Positions 1 through 13,030 of a DNA stretch of 64,000 bases are shown here, piece after piece; the first letter of the stretch is position 1, and each line of letters starts with the position of its first letter. Source of the stretch: Harmonia axyridis (lineage: Eukaryota; Arthropoda; Insecta; Coleoptera; Coccinellidae); assembly GCF_914767665.1 (NCBI RefSeq), contig NC_059501.1, forward strand, positions 39,284,501 to 39,348,500, in the 5' to 3' direction. A model generated the notes under the pieces. It saw only the letters and a program-made list of their open reading frames with translations. It was not told where the DNA came from and did no database searches. The translations under genes and the position numbers were made by a program.

Positions 1-555
1 TTTTAGTCAAATTAGAAATATTTATTATAAAATAATTGTTTGTTATTTTGATTTATGCAAAGAAATACCTTCCATCTTTCACCCTTTTTGTTGTGAGTTA
101 TTCGTTTATTAGTGCCATATTCGGAACAACTTTCAGTGAAGTCTAAGCTATCTCATGTTTTGGTTAGATTAATCCAAGACGATTTTATAGAGTTTTCTCA
201 CAAGTATCTGTTTCCAGAAATACGTTGTGATAATAAAGGACATTTTCCTGAATGGCACGAAGATGGCCAAAATGTAAATATCCCGAGTGCAAAACAAAGT
301 CACAAGTTTTCCATGAAAAATGCAATGTTGCATTGTTTTCGATGTTTACACATTGGAATGAAAATATGAAACGATTTTCATTTCACCTATTTCTAATAAA
401 TTGATATGAATAAGTGAAATGTTTCAGGAAGTTCCCGCGAATTGACCTACCATATTTGGCACATGTAATGATATCAACAGAAAAACAGAAAATTGAGGCG
501 AGAATTTTTCAGACATTTTTTATGGATAAGCACTTACCTAATACAAAATACCGGA
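1..555. other. AT-rich sequence, nothing recognised
   Basis: No convincing exon, RNA or element end is visible. Two short open frames (112-369 and 414-605, + strand) have low-complexity composition and no recognised domain, so I do not call them genes. The end of this stretch runs into the fold-back repeat that starts at about 556. Confidence 0.4.
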
Positions 556-1399
556 TGTCCCAAGTTATCGTATACAGGCAATATCTAGCTTATTTGACAA
601 GATAATAAAAAAATAAAAAAATTGCTTTGAATAACATCAGTGTACCTTCCCAATGATGTATAATAAAGGTTCTTACATTTGACAGCCCTAGGGTAGCTAC
701 CCCTACCCCTCACTTCTTATTTTCAAATGGCACCCCCTGTATATTGTAAGTGAACATTGCATGTCATTCTATTTGGAATACAACGATAGCACATACCTTG
801 TATTTTATTAATAAGAAAAACGTTAATATTTTGTGAAGTGTGAATTACAACTAAAATATATGCAACTTAGTTATGTAATTCAAAAAACGAAGAAACATTT
901 AAAGCAAGTTTTCGAAATTATTTATTATTTCATAAAAGTTTATTGAGTCTAATTTAATGTTAATTTAGTTATTCAATTTGTCGACCGTTTACTCCATTTG
1001 AACCGTTTTAGTTATATTGAATTTTCTTTTGGTTGGTTATTAATTTTGTCATTTTAAGAATTGGAATTCCATTCCAAGACAAAAATAAACCAAATATGTC
1101 ATAAACATATTATATTATTTTGAAGGAATAGACACAAATTTGTTGAGTTTCTGATATTTATATTATTTATTATTTTATTATTTCTCGGTATTCCAAATAG
1201 AATTACACGCAATTTTCACTGACAATATATAAGGGTGCCATTTGAAAATAAATATTGAGGTGGTAGCTACCACAGGGCTGTCAAATGTAAGATCCTTCTT
1301 TATACATCATTGGAAAGGTAAATTGATGTTATTCAAAAAAAATTTTTTATTATCTTGTCAAATAAGCTAGATATTGCCTGTATATGATAACTTGGGATA
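556..1399. mobile_element. Fold-back (long-TIR) element, about 0.84 kb
   Basis: The segment 556-781 reappears reverse-complemented at 1187-1399. Both arms carry the same order of landmarks: TCCCAAGTTATC, a CAGGCAATATCTAGC block, a TTTGACAAGATAATAAAAAA block, CCAATGATGTATA, ACATTTGACAG and a GCCATTTGAAAATAA block. The arms enclose about 400 bp of AT-rich DNA with no coding capacity. Arm identity by eye is moderate, with several small indels, so this is an old insertion. It is probably a non-autonomous DNA transposon; the superfamily is not proven because no clean target duplication is visible. Confidence 0.65.
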
Positions 1400-2782
1400 C
1401 AAATATATAAGAAATATATATATTATATAGTATATAAAAAATTGTTGAAAAAGAATTGGCCCAGTAAGGGGTTGTTTCATCAGAGTGTTGAGTGATACAA
1501 CTTGAGCACTTTCGGAAGATATACCTACATCAGCTCCTTTGTTCAGCGTATTCATATTAATATTATGGTGGTGCTATATTTTATGATAGGTATTTTTCAT
1601 ATTTTATTAGGATAATAATGGTAATTGTTCAGCATAAATTGACTTACCTTATTGGTGACATGTGGGAATAGGTGGAATAATGAACTTCCACTATTTCAAC
1701 CTCAATTTTTTTTATCTGACACACAAGTTCATTTACTCTCTTTTTCCTAGCGGAATATTGCTGAAATTCAATATTTCTTCTCCGTTTTCATAGGTCCGTC
1801 TACTTCCCAAATTCGACGAGTTCATAATAATATCCTATTATAGCCACATTTTAAGCTCTATTCTCATTTGAACTTCCGTTGTGGTTTGAAAATAATAACA
1901 ATAATAAGATCCCCCCGACCTCAATCCATTCTCCATAAACTCAGGCAACCTAGGTCATTCTCCTATATTATAAATTTCAACCATTCGATATAGGCCACTT
2001 CAGGATCCGCGTTTATAATTTGCCGCAATTATGTTGATGGATCACCTGCAAATTCATTCGAATGAAAAGTTTTCCCATTCTCCCTCAATGATTCGGAAAG
2101 GATTTCACGCAGGTGAATGCAGGCACAACTCGGCAAGAACAACTCGGATTCAAGGTATTTTAATGCTTAACTTCTGGTCCGCTCTCCTTTCTTCAAGTTC
2201 CGTATTCTTTTCAATTCGCCCCATTATTCACGGCCTATTGTGAGCCTTCCTGCTCGAATCTTTCACTCTATTCGAACAATTGTGGAGGAGGCATTGAAAT
2301 TTTTCGTTTTCATTCCATTGCCCCGATGATAAGTTCCCGGGAACAGTGCGAAAAGTTGTGACATCTTGGTTATCACATGTTATATTATGGATCGCCTTTA
2401 ATTTTTCAAGTAAAACTTCCTTTCAGAAAGTACTGAAATGCTTTTTTGTCCAAAACTGAAAATCTTTTCAACCCTTCTTTGTTGAGTATGGGAAAATTGT
2501 TTTCTTTCTCTGGAAGCTCAATTTCATGAGTTCAAATACATTGTTAAAGATGCTATAATTCTAGAAGAGCATGAGAAGCAAGGGCGTAGATCTCTTTTTT
2601 TCTTGGGAGGGTGGGGGGTGGTAGGAGGGTAACGACATTGCTTACTGCTTACTCATATCTATAATGTGAGAAAAAGAGGTTTGATAACGACGTTCGAACC
2701 AAATTACTCGAAATAATATTTTTTATTGCCAATTCGACTGTTCTTATCTTATTCCCGAATTCGAATTACGAAGGAAAATGAG
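1400..2782. other. AT-rich non-coding stretch
   Basis: No exon-like segment with a credible splice context or known motif was found. The open frame at 2031-2243 (+) has no recognisable domain. A purine-rich run (G-rich, about 2605-2630) is the only compositional feature. Confidence 0.35.
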
Positions 2783-2925
2783 AGATTCCTTGGATAATTT
2801 TAAAAATAAAATGGCCCACAAACATGAGCTCGCCTGATTTGGAGTAACGAAGGATAATAATAATAATAATAAGAGATTCCTTGGAAAATAAAAAAAAAGG
2901 GGCCAGAAACATGAGCCCGCAAACG
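2783..2925. repeat. Short direct duplication around an AAT microsatellite
   Basis: A block reading GAGATTCCTTGG, then an A-rich run, then GGCC and AAACATGAGC occurs twice, at about 2782-2834 and 2871-2921. The copies are separated by a short (AAT)n run. It looks like a local tandem duplication. The minus-strand open frame across it is low complexity and is not considered a gene. Confidence 0.5.
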
Positions 2926-3384
2926 CTTTGTTTTCGAGATACTGGATGTCTTTTGTAATACTACTTTTTTTATGCTTGACCAGTTTATCGAATCTTTATT
3001 AATCTTCGATAGAGAGTTGGTAAATGAGTACAAAAACTGATAATTAATTAATTTATCACAGCTACCTATCTGGAAATTCATAATAATATGGATTTTTCTG
3101 AGTATTACGATAGAGAGCTGTTTGAATTTTTTTTCTCGAAATCGATTGCGAATACGACAAAACTACAAAAATCCAAAATGTGGCGTACTGAACCAGAGTT
3201 CTTTTTAAATTTTTCTGAACCAGTGGTTCACAGAAAATAATTCTGGAGGAAAGAAGCGGGCACCCTTCCAGAAAAAATTCACCCTGTAGATTTGCATTCA
3301 AAATTAGGATATCACATAATGAAAACTTCAAATTGAAATATCTATGCCAATTCAAATTAAATGTCTTGAAAAATTACGTATTTG

Positions 3385-4065
3385 AGCTTGGCTTGTCTTG
3401 ATTTCAGATATTTATTGCTTGACTTTATATCAAGCTACTTGATATTACTTGAGCTTTATACGCACGCGTCGCACGGCATATGTTTATGCAATTTCTTGCA
3501 CGCTTAGACTAAATAAGGAGATTCTTCGAGCGCCGAAAGACTGAAGCATTCGCTAGTGTGACTTTATTAGTAGTTTTGTCACATTTCTACGGAATCTATT
3601 GATATATTTTGGTAATTTTAAAAATATCTTTTCGAACTTGGCCAAAATGGCAAAGGATTTTTTTATCAACGTCAGCATTTCAGATTTTGTTGAAAGACAA
3701 TTTTCCAGAGCTACTCTTACATTAACAAAAAGGTAATAGGCAATACGTTAGGCGACAGATGTGTCTTAGATCCTGGATAAAAATGATGAAATCAAGCAAA
3801 GCCTGGATTATTCTTTTATTTTTTTATTTTATTATGATTTATAGTTATTTAATTTATATTTCTATTTCGAAAAAGTTGATATTTTCGGTTCTTTCATACA
3901 ATAATTTTAATAAATTAAAATGTTTTTAGCAAAGTTCCTTCTCATTTCATCATTTTTTGATTTATGTGACCCTACACAATAAAACTGCTAAAATCAAGTA
4001 CTTGATAAATAAATACTTGACTTGAGATTGAAAAACTACTACTTGACTTGAGCTTGACTTGAAAC
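3385..4065. mobile_element. CTTGA-rich segment, possible non-autonomous hAT-like element
   Basis: Clusters of the motif CTTGA / CTTGACTTGA occur near 3387-3455 and again at 3990-4062, with unrelated AT-rich sequence between them. Terminal clusters of short subrepeats are typical of hAT-type elements, and the spacing (about 0.7 kb) fits a deleted copy. No transposase reading frame and no clean 8-bp target duplication could be identified. The motifs lie in the same orientation at both ends rather than inverted, which argues against a simple TIR element. Confidence 0.3.
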
Positions 4066-7000
4066 CAATTTTTTTTGTTATGCTGATATCTAAATGGCAA
4101 TATTTGTTGTTATTACTGTTATGACGTAATAATGAGTATAAGTTTTAAGATGGATATTAGTTTTGTTTTTGTAAAATTAATAAAATAAGGTCCAGATTTA
4201 ATATATTTGTGACATATTTCTAATTTGCAATGACTCATAAATTTTCTCAGAAAAATAGGTATTTCATATAAAATGTAATGAAAATTGAAATTCAAGTATG
4301 TTACCTACGAGCTGTTTTCATTCCCGTTTTTACGTTTTCATTCTGAGGAAAATTGTATTTGTTTCGAACATCTGGAAATAGGAGACCGAAATCGCCATTA
4401 CTTTCGAGCAATGAGGTCAGAGGCAATACAGTAATAAACTGTGGAAGCGAGCCGAAACACATTGAAGATAAGGGAAGAGAACACTTTTATTGGTCTACTA
4501 ATGTTTACAATTTGTGTAATGAATTGCATTGTCAATGTCGTAACAATGGGGTTGCAGGGCTACTAAAATATCGCGGGACCCCTCCATTTAATAAAATATT
4601 GTAAAAATCAAAAACCATATACACCATATTTATAAATCCTTAAGATTCAAATGTATACATAAGAAAAGGATCCATTGATTTCTTGGTACTACAAACAGAA
4701 ACTGTTTGAATTCGGTTCTCAAAAATACTTACATAAATTGCTTCGTGTTAGCTACACAAAGTGGCAACACCGCCTAGTAGGATAGCTGAATGTTTATACA
4801 ATGAATACAATGCAAAATATGATGAATCTTTCCTTTCTTTTTCTTTTCTATTCTTTACGCTTCGATGAACATCAATCTGGTTTTTCTCTTTACTTATTCT
4901 TGAGATCCATCACTAATTTCTTGGAAACCACATATACGATTATGTGTGATCTCCAAGAGTTCAATTGACGTATGAATGAACGAGCACTCAAATGTTGTTA
5001 TGTAATTGTTGTAAGTTGGTGTACTTAGATTTGATTGATAACTTTGATGATGCTATCCTCTTGATATTTTTGGCATACATTCGATTAATTTTTCTACATA
5101 AAGTGGAAATATAAAATAAAAATAAAATACTGAAATAAAAAATGTTTATTATCCCCTCGAATTTGATATATTTTTGATGACTCCATCAACACAAAATTGT
5201 GGGCGAAGTTTAATATTGTTATTTCATATAATCAAGTAAAATCTTAACACGATCGAATAAGGTGCCACAATATTCAGGTTTTTTTCCATACTCTTCTTGA
5301 TCTATTCATGGTTCTGGTAATGAGAACAACATGAAATTTCGCATGAAGCTTGAAATTATTATCCAACAACTAAATGCAGAATTCCTTCCTTAAAGTATTT
5401 AGAGTTTTGAAAGAATCAGTAAAACAAAATTTGGAACGGCCTTATTCAAGGACCTACTCGTATAGTTTCTCCATTAACGAACTTTGAAGTTTCTAGATTT
5501 TTCTGTTCGAGAGTTATCGTGTTTACGGACGACCGGATGGACAAAATTGAATTCGCCATAAAATTTTTATCGGTAAGTGGAACCTTATTGTCTGTGATCA
5601 TCCCCAGCTCAAAATTTCAAGAATACGTCAGACATCGATACACAATAATATGCCTAGTGCCTAGCGAATGATATCACTCTAACGAAACTTCTAATAAATG
5701 AATAAGGGTTGATGATGCGGGAAAAAACCATCTAAAAATAAAGGTAAACGATAAATTTTCAATTATATATCAATCCTTCTCGTTCAATATAACTGGCAAT
5801 ATAAATAAAAATATAATTTATACTACAACTCATTTGATAGTGATTTATTCAAGTGTACAGTTTCAGTTAATAGGTCCGATAGAGAAAAAGGTCTTTTCAT
5901 TCATTTATTCATTACTCATTTTCCATCGGGCCATCAGATGAAGGCATTTCAGGGTTTCATTGCTCCCTTGATATTCAGTTCCCGATCGGATCTTAGGGAA
6001 ATTTTCAGTATGATAACGACTACTCGAGAATACTCCGTTCTTGAGGAAATTAAATTTAAATTCAATACATTATTCAGACGGAATTTTCACCGCTCCACAT
6101 AGTCTTAAGTTTGCGAATGAGAATGAATCGGAGTTTGTAAATAGAAAGGCAGAAAGCAAGAAATATCAATTAATAAATGTGTTTTACCTATTTCTTATTG
6201 AATACATTTGACTCATGTCAAATCTAACCCTAAACATGATATGGAAGAATAATGTAAGAAACTTATGATTTTTTCCACATAGTACGATTAGGATCTTAGA
6301 GCTACATTCTCATATTGTTTCGAAATACACAGGGTGTACCAAAAAAGTGAAAATGACAAAACACATTTTTTTTTATGGAACACACTGTTATTGAATTTTC
6401 TGATTACATACATGGAATAAAAGAAAGAAGTTTGTTCGAAGTTTTATGTGCTTAAAGCATTCCTTTTTTGAGATATTTCGATTTCTCATAAATTGAAGGG
6501 TCTTTGGAAAAACCTAATAACTTCGAAATGATTGAAATTATATGAATAAGATTTTGACATGGGTGGTTGGCCATATCCTAGTGGTGGATACAGGTCATCC
6601 AGGTCCTTCAGAAAAGTAGCTTGTTGTGTATGATACGACTGTTGGTTTCGGAGATACACGGTGATTCATGAAAATTGGCCTAAATTTCTGATATCCATAA
6701 CTTGAAAATCAACTGTCTGAATTTTGTCGGTTTCCTCTAAACGATTAATGTAATTTCAATGTTTCCTGGGCAGTACTCAGATTATTGAGTTTTTTCCTTT
6801 AGGCTTCGAGATCTATCTTTTTCGTTATTGCCATGAAAAAATACATAATCCAGTGTGATGAATTCAATTCTCAATTTTAATGGCACACTTTTTTTAAATG
6901 AGTACCAAACGAATAAATTCGAGTTTTATGTAACTTTTTCAAAATACTTTCCTGTTTTAATTTCTTTGGTGATGATATTTGATGTTACCACTGGAGATTT

Positions 7001-7490
7001 TGAATTTTATAAGTTTCTTTCCAATTTTTCTTCATTCTGAAACTCTCAGCACCAACTGAGTGTTGTAAATATTGATTAGAATTATGCATGATCAAACTAT
7101 GAATTCTTTCAAAATTAGGTATTACAATCAAAACTACGTGCACGTAACCTTCTCAAAAAATGAAAAAATGTATAACGTGAGTCTATTCCCTTTGCAGCAA
7201 AAATAAGTATTCAAAATGAAATGTTTGAGAAAATTTAAACCTATTCATTTCAATTCATGAAAAAGTGGGCCTTGTGACATGGCCATCATGATCACTTTTC
7301 TCAATTTTTTTCAGAGGGGTTTTTGGATAAATAAGCTATATATCATTGAAAACACTTCACGAGATCAGTTACGGCTCAGTATAGAAGAAGCTTGATATAA
7401 AAGATAATCTCGATTCGAAGAGCAATGAATAATGTGTTATTGAGAGCTACGTGAAATATAGAAATTTCCAACAAATTCCTTCAAATCTCG
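4066..7490. other. AT-rich stretch with one isolated CAGGGTG-type end
   Basis: No gene was recognised. Near 6330 the sequence ACAGGGTGTACC resembles the outer end of the fold-back elements elsewhere in the window, and the following few hundred bases have the same 'cell-like' vocabulary (runs such as TTCTCATAAATTG and GGTGATTCATGAAAATTGG). I could not find its inverted partner, so it is at best a truncated arm. The open frames at 4353-4604 and 6855-7040 (+) show no known domain. Confidence 0.35.
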
Positions 7491-7499
7491 ATTCAAATA

Positions 7500-8247
7500 A
7501 TAAAAAATATGCACAAAAATTTTTATTGAGTGTCTGACAAATGTTCGATAAAAAATATTCACTAAAAATTTGTATTGTCTGAGTGTCTGACTGATATTCT
7601 TCCTCAAATGTTCAATTTAATGACATCTGAAAGCGTTAAAATGAACTACCTATGCCAATTTTTACAGTTTTAATTATCACTAATGGAAAAATTTGAAAAT
7701 ATTATTTTGTACATAGTGTTTGCTTTGCACTCGATTAGAAACTTTTTTCAGCGGAACTCTGTTGATTTAAGAAATAGAGTATTTTTTTCAAAAAGGCGAT
7801 AGATGACATTTTCAATAGAAAAGGGATCATCACACACAATTTTTCTAGATTTTTTTGGATAGTGTTCGCTTTGTACTCGATTATATCGAAAATGGTACAT
7901 TCTCTAAAAAAATTCAAGAGACTTTTCCTCAGTAAAAATCTATTCATTTAAGAAATAATATTCTCGAAGAAAACAGTGGTGTAGATTTTCATCACACCCC
8001 TATATCTACGCCATTGGATAATTTTGGCAGGAGACATTTATCAATTCGAAACATTATATTATCTAGACTTCAATACCTAAAAATTAGAACAAGGAACTTA
8101 ATAATTTTAGAGTTATAACTAAAAAACAGGTTTTTTTCAAAAACTCGAAAACGAAGCTTGTCAGGATATAGGTATATTTATATAAACTGTTTTTTTTTTT
8201 TTTTGAAAAAACGCCAAAGCTATTGAACTGAAATCTGGACCACCCTG
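7500..8247. repeat. Dispersed repeat, copy 1 (ends in CACCCTG-TA)
   Basis: This segment is a diverged direct copy of 15040-15603. Shared landmarks in order are AATGTTCAATT, ACTAATGGAAAAATTT, TAGTGTTTGCTTTG, ACTCGATTA, AAAAGGGATCATCACA, TAGAGTTATAA and CTGAAATCTGGACCACCCTG. The right end CACCCTG followed by TA matches the end type of the mariner-like fold-back elements in this window. In this copy the TAGTGTT(T/C)GCTTTG block occurs twice, about 140 bp apart, so it contains an internal tandem duplication. No coding potential was seen. Confidence 0.6.
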
Positions 8248-8929
8248 TATATGTATTCGATACAGATCAAGGGAACGTACAACTGTGCTAATACTCCCTA
8301 TACTCAACCAGAAACGCGTTACCCGAAAACCCACAAAGGCTTTTATCGCATTTCCATCAGTGGCGGCCCCAATTTCACTCTCGCGTCGAATCGAAAGGTA
8401 TAAGCTAGACGGAAGTGGGAACTGACCGAATCCCCACTTTAATTACCGACACGTCGGCTTTTCCTTTCCAAAATAAATTGATGATATCGATAAGGAAAAC
8501 TAGCCGAGGAGACGCCGTCTCGTTGCCGGGATATTGATTGCTGAAAAAACCGAAAAAGGGCCAATTTTTACACGCTAGGTTAGTTCGCTGCGTCGCGTCA
8601 ATGGCCTCATTGCCGAGATACTCCCTTGTTCGTTGGGTTTTTCTGCTGAAATTTTTGATTGATGATTAGCACGCTCCAGAATGTCACTCTTATTACGAAA
8701 AAGGAAAGAAGGGGGTTTTCGTTGAGTGGCGTGAGAAATTTAAACTGGGATGAGGATGCTTAATTGAGCAATCAGTTTTCGTATGCGTTAATATGATTCT
8801 GTTCAATATCATATTATTACAAACAACACCTGGAATAATTACAATTAGACTCAATATATGTCTAGTACCAAACATTCAGAGTGACTTTTTCAAAATCAAA
8901 TAAAGTTATTCATCTTGAAATATATACTA
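8248..8929. other. Spacer of unknown function, locally GC-richer
   Basis: Between about 8300 and 8640 the sequence is less AT-rich than its surroundings and contains several CpG-containing runs. I could not assign an exon, promoter or element. It may be host-conserved non-coding DNA, but nothing in the sequence proves it. Confidence 0.3.
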
Positions 8930-10047
8930 ACTGACAAAAAACTGCAGCACCCAGAAGGAGCTGCTTAAATTTGAATTTTTATTTGGTAAAATCATAGTAT
9001 AAGAAAAGGATAGTAAGCCAGTGTAGTGCTTTTTTCGATTTTGTTGATGTTGAGCGCCATCTAGTTGTACTCACGTTTTACTCGAATTTTACTGTCAAAA
9101 ATTGGTCCGTAAAGTGGAGCCCTCTGAAAAAATCGGTGTTATTTTGAAGAACTGAAATATTTGAAATAGAGTGGTCAGAAGATTTCTATATTTTGATATT
9201 TTTTCTGCTCTGTAATAAGCATTTACGCCAGTGGCGTGTATTTGTGATAACTTAATAATAATATAAAATTGTTGGCAATGTCATGCGACCCCTTTTCAAC
9301 CACGCCACTGAATGAATTATCATATTATTTCTGCGCCATCTATAGCTCATGATTCAGCGCTATCTATTATCGAGTTACTTCTCCAAATCCAAATCCAACT
9401 ACAGTAGCGACCCCTGGTGACTATTTCCTTGCCGTCAAACGGCGGTTGGCCCTTTCCTTATACTATGATAAAACATAGATATTATATCAAGGAGTAAATT
9501 ATTGAAATTTGGTTGAAATAACGAACGGTTCACAATTTTTCTTTAAAAATTTGTTTATAATGTATTTGTCCACCGCGATTATCTATACCCTCCCCTACAC
9601 ATCACGGCATTGATGCACTAAGATGGTCTATTTCTTCTTGAGGGATACTATCCCAAGCTACCTGTACTTTAGTCCGTGGGGGCTGGGATAAATTTCCAAG
9701 CCTTCTACCCATGATGTCCCAAACATGCTCCATGGGCATAATATTGCTGTAATATTTAATTCTCGAGCCGGTTAAAGTAAGGGAGAACATATAGCTCCAC
9801 TATTTCTTGAAGGTAACGCAGCGCTGTCATGTTAACTCGTATAAAGACCATAGGTGACCTACTTGCATGTGCAATAGCACTCCATACCATAACGCCTACT
9901 GTTCGGTGTATATATGGCGCTCAACATCAAACCTTCACGTTGTTTTTTCCAAATTCTACCATTTACTCCTTGCTGTACTATGTTTCACCAAAAAAAATTA
10001 AAATTTAAACAGATCCTTCTAGGTGTTGCAGTTTCTTTGTCAGTTAG
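8930..10047. mobile_element. Internally deleted Tc1-like transposon
   Basis: The left end (8927-8953, beginning CTAACTGACAAAAAACTGCA) and the right end (10021-10047, reverse complement beginning CTAACTGACAAAGAAACTGC) form matching terminal inverted repeats of about 25 bp, typical in sequence for arthropod Tc1-like elements. Inside, on the minus strand, are broken pieces of a Tc1-type transposase (see 9602-9990). A second, partial inverted match (CATAGTATAAG-AAAGG at about 8993 and its complement at about 9449) suggests terminal sequence was duplicated internally. At 1.1 kb the element is shorter than a full Tc1 (about 1.6 kb) and cannot encode a functional enzyme. Confidence 0.7.
9602..9990 (-). 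pseudogene. Tc1-like transposase, C-terminal remnants
   Basis: Reading the minus strand from about 9890, one frame gives VWSAIAHASRSPMVFI and then TALRYLQEIVE-LYVLPYF, the block that in Tc1 transposases lies between the first and second catalytic aspartates. The frame then shifts, and 9790-9602 gives MEHVWDIMGRRLGN and VQVAWDSIPQEEIDHLSASMP, the classic C-terminal block holding the third catalytic acid (the E of the PMEHVW motif) and the helper helix. The stretch that should carry the second catalytic Asp (QQDNA-type) is missing, and so is the whole DNA-binding N-terminus. It is therefore a dead copy. Confidence in family is high; exact boundaries are approximate. Confidence 0.75.
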
Positions 10048-10735
10048 TTTATTAATATCCATTTTTAAAAGAAAAATCTCACGAGGTGCTTCAAATCACA
10101 AAAAGGCTTCATAATCTCGTTGAAATACATATAGAGATTACAGTTCGCAAAGCAGGATTCCGCTTTTTAGCAGAATCCACCATTCAAGGTTGGTAGATTC
10201 AACTTCACAAGATTGTATTTCTTTGCAAATTGAAAGCGACTTATATCATTTAGGATGTCGGTTTTTATCGGTATTTTTTAAATCTACTGAAGAAATCGTC
10301 AATCAAATTGAATTGCCATGGACACAATGAAATTCCATATAAAACAGAGAAGATAACAAATAAATTCTAACTCGCCCAAAGGAATTCAAATTTAATTGGC
10401 ACTTTTGATTCAATAATTGAAATTGGCTCAGAAAAAAGCAGAAGAGAAAGATGAAGTTCTAAAAATAGTTGGAAGTTGTATTCCATTGGAGAAGGTTTTT
10501 TATATGTTTGACATATGCTGATTGCATTTCTTTCCTAATTACTACAAGAATAAGTTGCGAATAATCATCATGGTCATAGATACAAGTAAAAGAGATATAA
10601 CAAAAAAAGATCTCGAAAGCCTTTAGCCTTCTCATGCAAACATTGCTGTTGATTGAACTATCGAAATCATGTATTAAGTTAAGGGGTGTCTGGCAGGGGA
10701 GAGCAACTGTCATAAGTATCCGGCAATGACGAAAA
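10048..10735. other. AT-rich spacer
   Basis: No element end or exon was recognised between the Tc1-like copy and the non-LTR fragment. An open frame on the minus strand (10459-10713) has no known domain. Confidence 0.35.
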
Positions 10736-11290
10736 GAGCATCAAGGTTAACACATAATGGTCCTGAGCCTATTTGTGGGCTTGTAAAAGACCAACATAAG
10801 GCAATGGTCCAACAATGGGAGTGGGACAATAGAATAACCTCTGAAACATCACTCCAGGTCTAAGCTAAGTGTTTGCTAAAGCAAAGAAATTTGTGGTGCT
10901 TTCACATACCTGTACCAGGAAACTCTTGAAGCTACCACGAGCTGAGCTACGGGTAATGATAAGACTGTACTCTGTCGGTACAAATAACGTGTTTCGCATG
11001 CATAAGACAACCCATGAGATTTGCAGGCTCTGTGGAAAAGTGGCAGAAACAGCCGAACACATAGTGCGCAAATGTTCATGGTTGACTGGGCTAAGAATCA
11101 CTTCTTGGTATGGGAGAGTCAGTCTTGGATATTCAAGAAGTAACAGACAAGGCTCCTAAGCATGTGGTCGGCTTCGTTAAGAGTATCGACGTCCTCCTTG
11201 GGTTTGTATGAATAGCTAAGGTTAAAAATGAAAGATCAATTTGGTCGCAGTTCCCGGAAGACTAGCAGAGCTTCAACGTAACCGATTCAG
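10736..11290 (+). pseudogene. Non-LTR retrotransposon 3' end: end of RNase H region and zinc knuckle
   Basis: The + strand reads, with frame changes, AMVQQWEWDNRIT, then (10869-11159) KLLKLPRAELRVM, then a Cys-rich unit CRLCGKVAETAEHIVRKC followed by about 130 bp of 3' sequence. The C-x2-C...H-x4-C spacing and the position after an RNase H-like region match the C-terminus of insect I/R1/Jockey-type non-LTR retrotransposons. The same family occurs inverted at 48855-49490, where the preceding RNase H motif is also preserved. There is a stop just before 10869 and the 5' part is absent, as usual for 5'-truncated LINE copies. Confidence 0.7.
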
Positions 11291-12774
11291 TAATCATAAG
11301 AATAGATATGGCTATTCATCAATTCTAAAATAGATACATGTAACCTTCTGAATTGAAATGTCTTATTTCTGTATTCCAGATTATTATTCACAATTTCAAT
11401 TTATATTCTCTGAAATCAATTTTTCCTTTTCTGAATGATATATTGCTATTTTGAATATAAAGTTCTTTTCTGAATTTCAATTTCCCTATTCTGAATACCT
11501 AATAAATTCTTTTCATTTCTCTTTTCTATCTATTCTATTTGTATTTCTAAATATTTTCGGGAAATAATGGTATAGATATTTTAGGAGCAACGAACGAGGA
11601 ATCATAGGGACACAACCATTGCCATTTTTTCATACTATATCCGTCAATTCGAATGAAACGTAATTTACATGTAAAACGTAATATACATGTATAAGATCTG
11701 CGAATTTTGAATGAGACTAGACATAACTTCATTTCATTTATCATCTGCGTTTCGAATCATGTGCACAAAACGGAACCAGCAACAATTGTCGAATAAAATA
11801 GATTTGAAAATCTCTTTTTTTTTTCAAGTCGGGCAAAACTCAGTGACATTCGACATAAAAATAAGAAATTGAGTTTTAACGCTCAGTGAAAAAAACTGTA
11901 TTTTTTAATTCGTTCTTCTGCGAGTTGATTCTTGAAAATACCGGATCTAAGTTTTCACGATCTGCGAAATGGGACAGAATATCGGATCAACTTTAGTTAT
12001 TCTAATGAGAATTGAGGTGCAAGCATGAGGATAACAGAATGGGATTCGACTTGTATGCTGATGCGGTTATTCGAACCCTTGTTCGAAGAACTGATGCCAT
12101 CGATCACCATGGTATTATCATGGTAATAAATCCAATTATATATTCATGGTTAATGAGAAGCATCGGTTTTGTTGTGTAGTCGCCTGATACACAAAACCCG
12201 CCTGAAATATTCCAGGATCTTATTTTCTTGTTCATGATAAGCGCAAGTAAAACAAGCCCTACTAATTGATATTGTCGCGGAGCTTCTATCTCATCTACCG
12301 CATAATAAGGAATGTTGAGACATGGAACGTCACGTTCTGAGGAGCACTCATCAATTTGCATTCTTCTAGAAGGGGATTAATAACTTGATTTTCATGAAAA
12401 ATGTGGAAGGGAAATACCTGAGCTCATACCATACCGAGAGCTTTATAATTCTGTTTTGAAAACTTTTATTGGCAAGATACTACATCATACTCATCATCGG
12501 GTTGTAGAAGAATAATTGAGAACTTCTATATTTTTCTCTTAGAAAATTTGATTGATATCACTGTTTTCAATAATTGGGAATGATGTGAAAATGATCTAAG
12601 GTTCCTGAATAAAAGATCCTTTTGTTTCCTCATTCGATCAATATTTCATATTCTTCTTCATTGAGTACCATGTCAGCAGAGGTTGGTGTTCTACATCGAA
12701 TTAAATTCTAATACTTCTGTTAAAATATTTCTTCAAAGGATGAGGTTCAGATTCATCAGAAAAGCTGTGAAATT
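11291..12774. other. AT-rich non-coding stretch
   Basis: From about 11380 to 11530 the sequence is strongly pyrimidine-biased with repeated TTCTGAAT-like words, a degenerate simple repeat. A short ATCACCATGGT / ATCATGGTAAT hairpin sits near 12104-12130. No coding exon was recognised; the minus-strand frame 12104-12361 has no known domain. Confidence 0.35.
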
Positions 12775-13030
12775 TATCTCGTATTGGGTGTTCTAAATAC
12801 GTTGTCCAATGAGAAGATCTCTCAAACCGTTAAGCTGAAAAAAACGAATGGCACATTTTCGGGCTCGTTTTTGAAGAGAATTAAAACGTTACCTCATGAA
12901 TACAACTGTTTTCAAGCTATAAGAGAAAATTGAAAAATGACGTGAAATCAAAAGTTCTAATAACTTCTTTATCACTTGTGTTATAGGCATGAAATAAAAA
13001 CATTCTACAGGCACTTTTTCCATTAGTAAT
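12775..13030. repeat. Dispersed repeat related to 40130-40410
   Basis: The order of words GTATTGGGTGTTC, TTGTCCAATGAGA, AATGGCACATTTTC, GGGCTCG, TATAAGAGAAAATTG, AAAAGTTCTAATAA and GGCACTTTTTCC is shared, in the same orientation, with 40130-40410. The second copy starts TTTAGGGTGTATTGAG, which again resembles a mariner-type terminal sequence. It looks like a truncated arm of a long-TIR element. No coding capacity. Confidence 0.55.

Noticed and set aside
2800..3355. Two minus-strand frames of 93-97 codons
   Set aside because: They cover a duplicated low-complexity segment and AT-rich sequence; no domain.
10865..11101. Two minus-strand frames opposite the non-LTR fragment
   Set aside because: The + strand carries the recognisable zinc-knuckle motif; the minus frames are shadows.
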